This document shows, one piece after another, positions 62,003-64,000 of a stretch of 64,000 bases of DNA. Every line of letters begins with the position of its first letter. Positions within the stretch are counted from its first letter, which is position 1. The notes under the pieces are model-generated. The model made no database searches. It was not told where the DNA came from and saw only the letters and a program-made list of their open reading frames with translations. Source of the stretch: Paenibacillus sp. 37 (GTDB taxonomy: Bacteria > Bacillota > Bacilli > Paenibacillales > Paenibacillaceae). A program made the translations under genes and the position numbers. The DNA lies in NCBI RefSeq assembly GCF_008386395.1, contig NZ_CP043761.1, positions 1,240,001 to 1,304,000 of the forward strand, in the 5' to 3' direction.

Positions 62003-62389
62003 GTGACTATGGAATTTGATAACAACTTACCAATATATCTGCAGATTATGCAGTACATCAAGAGACAGATTGTAACCGGGACACTTCAGGCAGGTGACAA
62101 AATCCCTTCGGTTCGTGAACTAGCGGCTGAATTACAGATCAATCCCAATACAGTACAACGGACATTTCAGGAACTGGAGCGAGAAGAAGTGGTCGAAACC
62201 AAACGGGGCTTGGGCAGATATGTAACCAGTGAGGAGCGGAAGATTATGACGATCAAAAAAGAGATGGCCGGTGAATTGCTGGAACGCTTTCTGACCGGAA
62301 TGCAGGAACTGGGGATTGAAGAGCAGGATATCTTATCGATCGTAGCCGATGCCGTTGCGGAAGGAAAGGGAGGAAAAACGCATGAGTAA
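62003..62389 (+). CDS. YtrA-type GntR transcriptional regulator
   Basis: 128 aa from GTG 62003 after AGAGAGGAG (ATG 62009 is the other option). Winged helix IYLQIMQYIKRQIVTGTLQAGDKIPSVRELAAELQINPNTVQRTF and a short C-terminal helical part. Similar to the regulator at 43199 and heads the same kind of operon, which it probably represses. Confidence 0.93.
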   Translation: MTMEFDNNLPIYLQIMQYIKRQIVTGTLQAGDKIPSVRELAAELQINPNTVQRTFQELEREEVVETKRGLGRYVTSEERKIMTIKKEMAGELLERFLTGMQELGIEEQDILSIVADAVAEGKGGKTHE

Positions 62390-63080
62390 CATTCTTGAAC
62401 TGAACCAGATTAACAAGACATATGGCAGTAAGAAAGCGCTCAGTAATATCACATTGGATATTGCTCCTGGCCGAATCGTAGGTTTGCTGGGTAGCAACGG
62501 CAGTGGCAAAAGTACGCTCATGAAACTGGTTGCAGGTTTGCTGCATCCGAGCAGTGGAACGATTCAAGTCACAGGTAAGCCTGTTGGGCTGGAGACGAAG
62601 TCACTGGTTTCATTTATGCCGGATCGTCCATTAACCGAGAAGTGGATGAGAGTGCGGGATGCGATTTCGTACTACCGCGATTTCTATGCTGATTTTGACG
62701 AGGAGAAGGCACGGGAGATGCTCGATTTCATGAACCTTGTCGAGAGTGATCGGGTGCGGCATCTATCCAAGGGTATGAATGAACGACTGCAACTAACACT
62801 GGCGCTATCCCGTAAGGCTCGTCTGTATCTACTGGATGAACCGATTGGCGGAGTAGATCCGGTTGCGCGTGGCAAGATTCTGGATGCGATCGTCAAATTC
62901 TATGATGAAGACAGCAGTCTGATCATTTCCACACATCTGGTGAATGATATCGAACGGATTTTTGATGAAGTGGTCTTCATTCGTGAAGGTCAGCTGGTGA
63001 TGCGGGAAGAAGTGGAAACGCTCCGTCTGAAATATGGGAAAAGTGTGGATGAGATGTTCAAGGAGGTCTATGCGGAATGA
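62382..63080 (+). CDS. ABC transporter ATP-binding protein (YtrB-like)
   Basis: 232 aa from ATG 62382, after GGAAAGGGAGG (frame opens at 62349). Walker A GSNGSGKST, signature LSKGMNERLQLTLAL, Walker B LYLLDEPIGGVDP, switch STHLVNDI. Eight bases overlap with the GntR gene and four with the permease. Shorter than the homologue at 43581 because it lacks the C-terminal extension. Confidence 0.92.
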   Translation: MSNILELNQINKTYGSKKALSNITLDIAPGRIVGLLGSNGSGKSTLMKLVAGLLHPSSGTIQVTGKPVGLETKSLVSFMPDRPLTEKWMRVRDAISYYRDFYADFDEEKAREMLDFMNLVESDRVRHLSKGMNERLQLTLALSRKARLYLLDEPIGGVDPVARGKILDAIVKFYDEDSSLIISTHLVNDIERIFDEVVFIREGQLVMREEVETLRLKYGKSVDEMFKEVYAE

Positions 63081-63817
63081 TGACATTATTGAAGTATGAC
63101 TTTAGAAGGAACTGGAATACACTGCTGGCCGGGCTGGTTATTTTGATTATTGCGCAAGTGGCGCTTTCCCTTTTCATGTCTGAGGTCGCAGGGGTTGTGC
63201 TTGGCATTATGGGTTATGTTGGGGTAGGTGTGGCTGTTTATGTGAAAATGATCAAAACATACACGTCCAATATCCGCTCTTATAATCGCCGTCTTTTACC
63301 CGTAACGGGCCTATCCCATGTGTTGTCTCCTTTGATCTTTGGAGCTCTTTGCGGGTTGGGATTAGTTATTATATTTACGACTCATGCCTACATCTATATC
63401 TCAATAAAACTCCGAATGAACGTGGTTACCAATATTGATCTTTCGGGTCTGCATGTTTCGGATTATGTTAGTTTGTTACTGTTTATTGCTTGGGTTATGG
63501 TATTCATGACTGTCATCATCTTCCTTTCGATCTCGATTGCAGGCAGCTTCCGTTGGAGAACTGGACCATGGATCGGAATCGTTGCATTCTTGGTCCTCGT
63601 TAATCTGATTGGCTGGTTGGAGAATATAATTACGACAGGACGCTTCAGTCCAAATGAGATGTTCCGTTACACCGAAGAAAGTACAGGTATTGCAATCACA
63701 GCCAATGGCGTATTATGGTCGGACGGTATGTGGGGGAGTATTGTATTTGAAGTCATCGTAGCAGTTATCTTGGTGTGGGCTACCATTTATCTGAACAACA
63801 AAAAAGTTGAAGTCTGA
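63077..63817 (+). CDS. Membrane subunit of a GntR-controlled ABC transporter
   Basis: 246 aa with six likely membrane helices (LLAGLVILIIAQVALSLFM, VVLGIMGYVGVGVAVYV, VLSPLIFGALCGLGLVIIF, LLLFIAWVMVFMTVIIFL, IGIVAFLVLVNLIGWL, IVFEVIVAVILVWATIYL). No export or catalytic domain, unlike its larger counterpart at 44458. Four-base overlap with the ATPase gene. Cargo unknown. Confidence 0.85.
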   Translation: MMTLLKYDFRRNWNTLLAGLVILIIAQVALSLFMSEVAGVVLGIMGYVGVGVAVYVKMIKTYTSNIRSYNRRLLPVTGLSHVLSPLIFGALCGLGLVIIFTTHAYIYISIKLRMNVVTNIDLSGLHVSDYVSLLLFIAWVMVFMTVIIFLSISIAGSFRWRTGPWIGIVAFLVLVNLIGWLENIITTGRFSPNEMFRYTEESTGIAITANGVLWSDGMWGSIVFEVIVAVILVWATIYLNNKKVEV

Positions 63818-63840
63818 TGACAGGATAACTTGAACGTGAT

Positions 63841-63870
63841 GCGGGCAACCAGGGTTGCTCGTTTTTTTTT
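63841..63870 (+). terminator. Terminator of the second GntR/ABC operon
   Basis: CGGGCAACC pairs with GGTTGCTCG (one G-T pair) and is followed by nine T. Confidence 0.8.
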
Positions 63871-63928
63871 ACATCCAGTGATGATCCGATTTTTGAATCC
63901 AACCCCATTAATTGTACGTAAATATAGA

Positions 63929-64000
63929 TATAATGTGTGTACGATGTGAGACTGGGTTAAAGAGAACGAAAGGGGATATGTAAGGGAAAGGAGAACGTAT
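63929..64000 (+). promoter_or_regulatory. Leader of a gene beginning just past the window
   Basis: A TATAAT (63929-63934) and the ribosome site AAAGGAGA (63987-63994), six bases from the window end, imply a plus-strand start codon at or just after 64001. The -35 is weak. Confidence 0.5.

Overview
The window looks like a chromosomal segment of a Paenibacillus-type, low-to-medium GC, Gram-positive, spore-forming Firmicute. The grounds are strong purine-rich ribosome binding sites, frequent TTG/GTG starts, YesM/YesN-type two-component regulators, many lipoprotein solute-binding proteins, CcpA-type cre boxes, a CotH-family protein, copper-amine-oxidase stalk domains and the futalosine route to menaquinone. 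No rRNA, tRNA, CRISPR array, prophage block or complete insertion sequence was seen.

Layout. (1) 1-8.2 kb: end of an acidic-polysaccharide locus with a heparinase II/III-type lyase cut by the window edge, a lipoprotein sugar-binding protein and a very large secreted esterase/beta-helix lyase fusion. (2) 8.5-13.3 kb: a secreted CotH-like protein, a Vat-like xenobiotic acetyltransferase, HU, a cold-shock protein and a lone tyrosine recombinase. (3) 13.6-22.2 kb: a sugar-sensing operon (response regulator, histidine kinase, periplasmic-type binding protein) followed by a galactose-type ABC importer mglBAC. (4) 22.4-29 kb: a small membrane protein, a GGDEF-like/histidine-kinase fusion, and a MarR-controlled heterodimeric ABC exporter. 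(5) 29.1-32.3 kb: an ADP-ribose cluster holding a NrtR-like Nudix/winged-helix regulator, a NADAR protein, a bacterial-type PARG and a TARG1-like macrodomain. (6) 32.4-37.4 kb: a Fur-controlled ferric-siderophore importer with its Btr-like AraC/binding-protein activator but no ATPase. (7) 37.9-42 kb: an oxidoreductase, pyroglutamyl peptidase, and mqnD/mqnB. (8) 43-49 kb: a YtrA-type GntR/ABC operon, a coiled-coil secreted protein and an esterase. (9) 49-55 kb: nikR plus a complete nickel ABC importer. (10) 55-64 kb: a MalY/PatB C-S lyase, a stalk-domain protein, an S9 peptidase, an STM3941-like protein, an aldo/keto reductase and a second GntR/ABC operon.

The most interesting parts are the ADP-ribose cluster, where three different ADP-ribose-releasing enzyme families sit behind a regulator family whose known ligand is ADP-ribose, and the repeats. 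Five copies of a ~190-bp hairpin element with inverted ends and compensatory arm changes are scattered between genes. A 50-bp-period inverted element lies at 40.0-40.2 kb and a 162-bp element with 20-bp inverted ends at 42.2-42.4 kb. All functional calls rest on reading motifs by eye; no database search was run.
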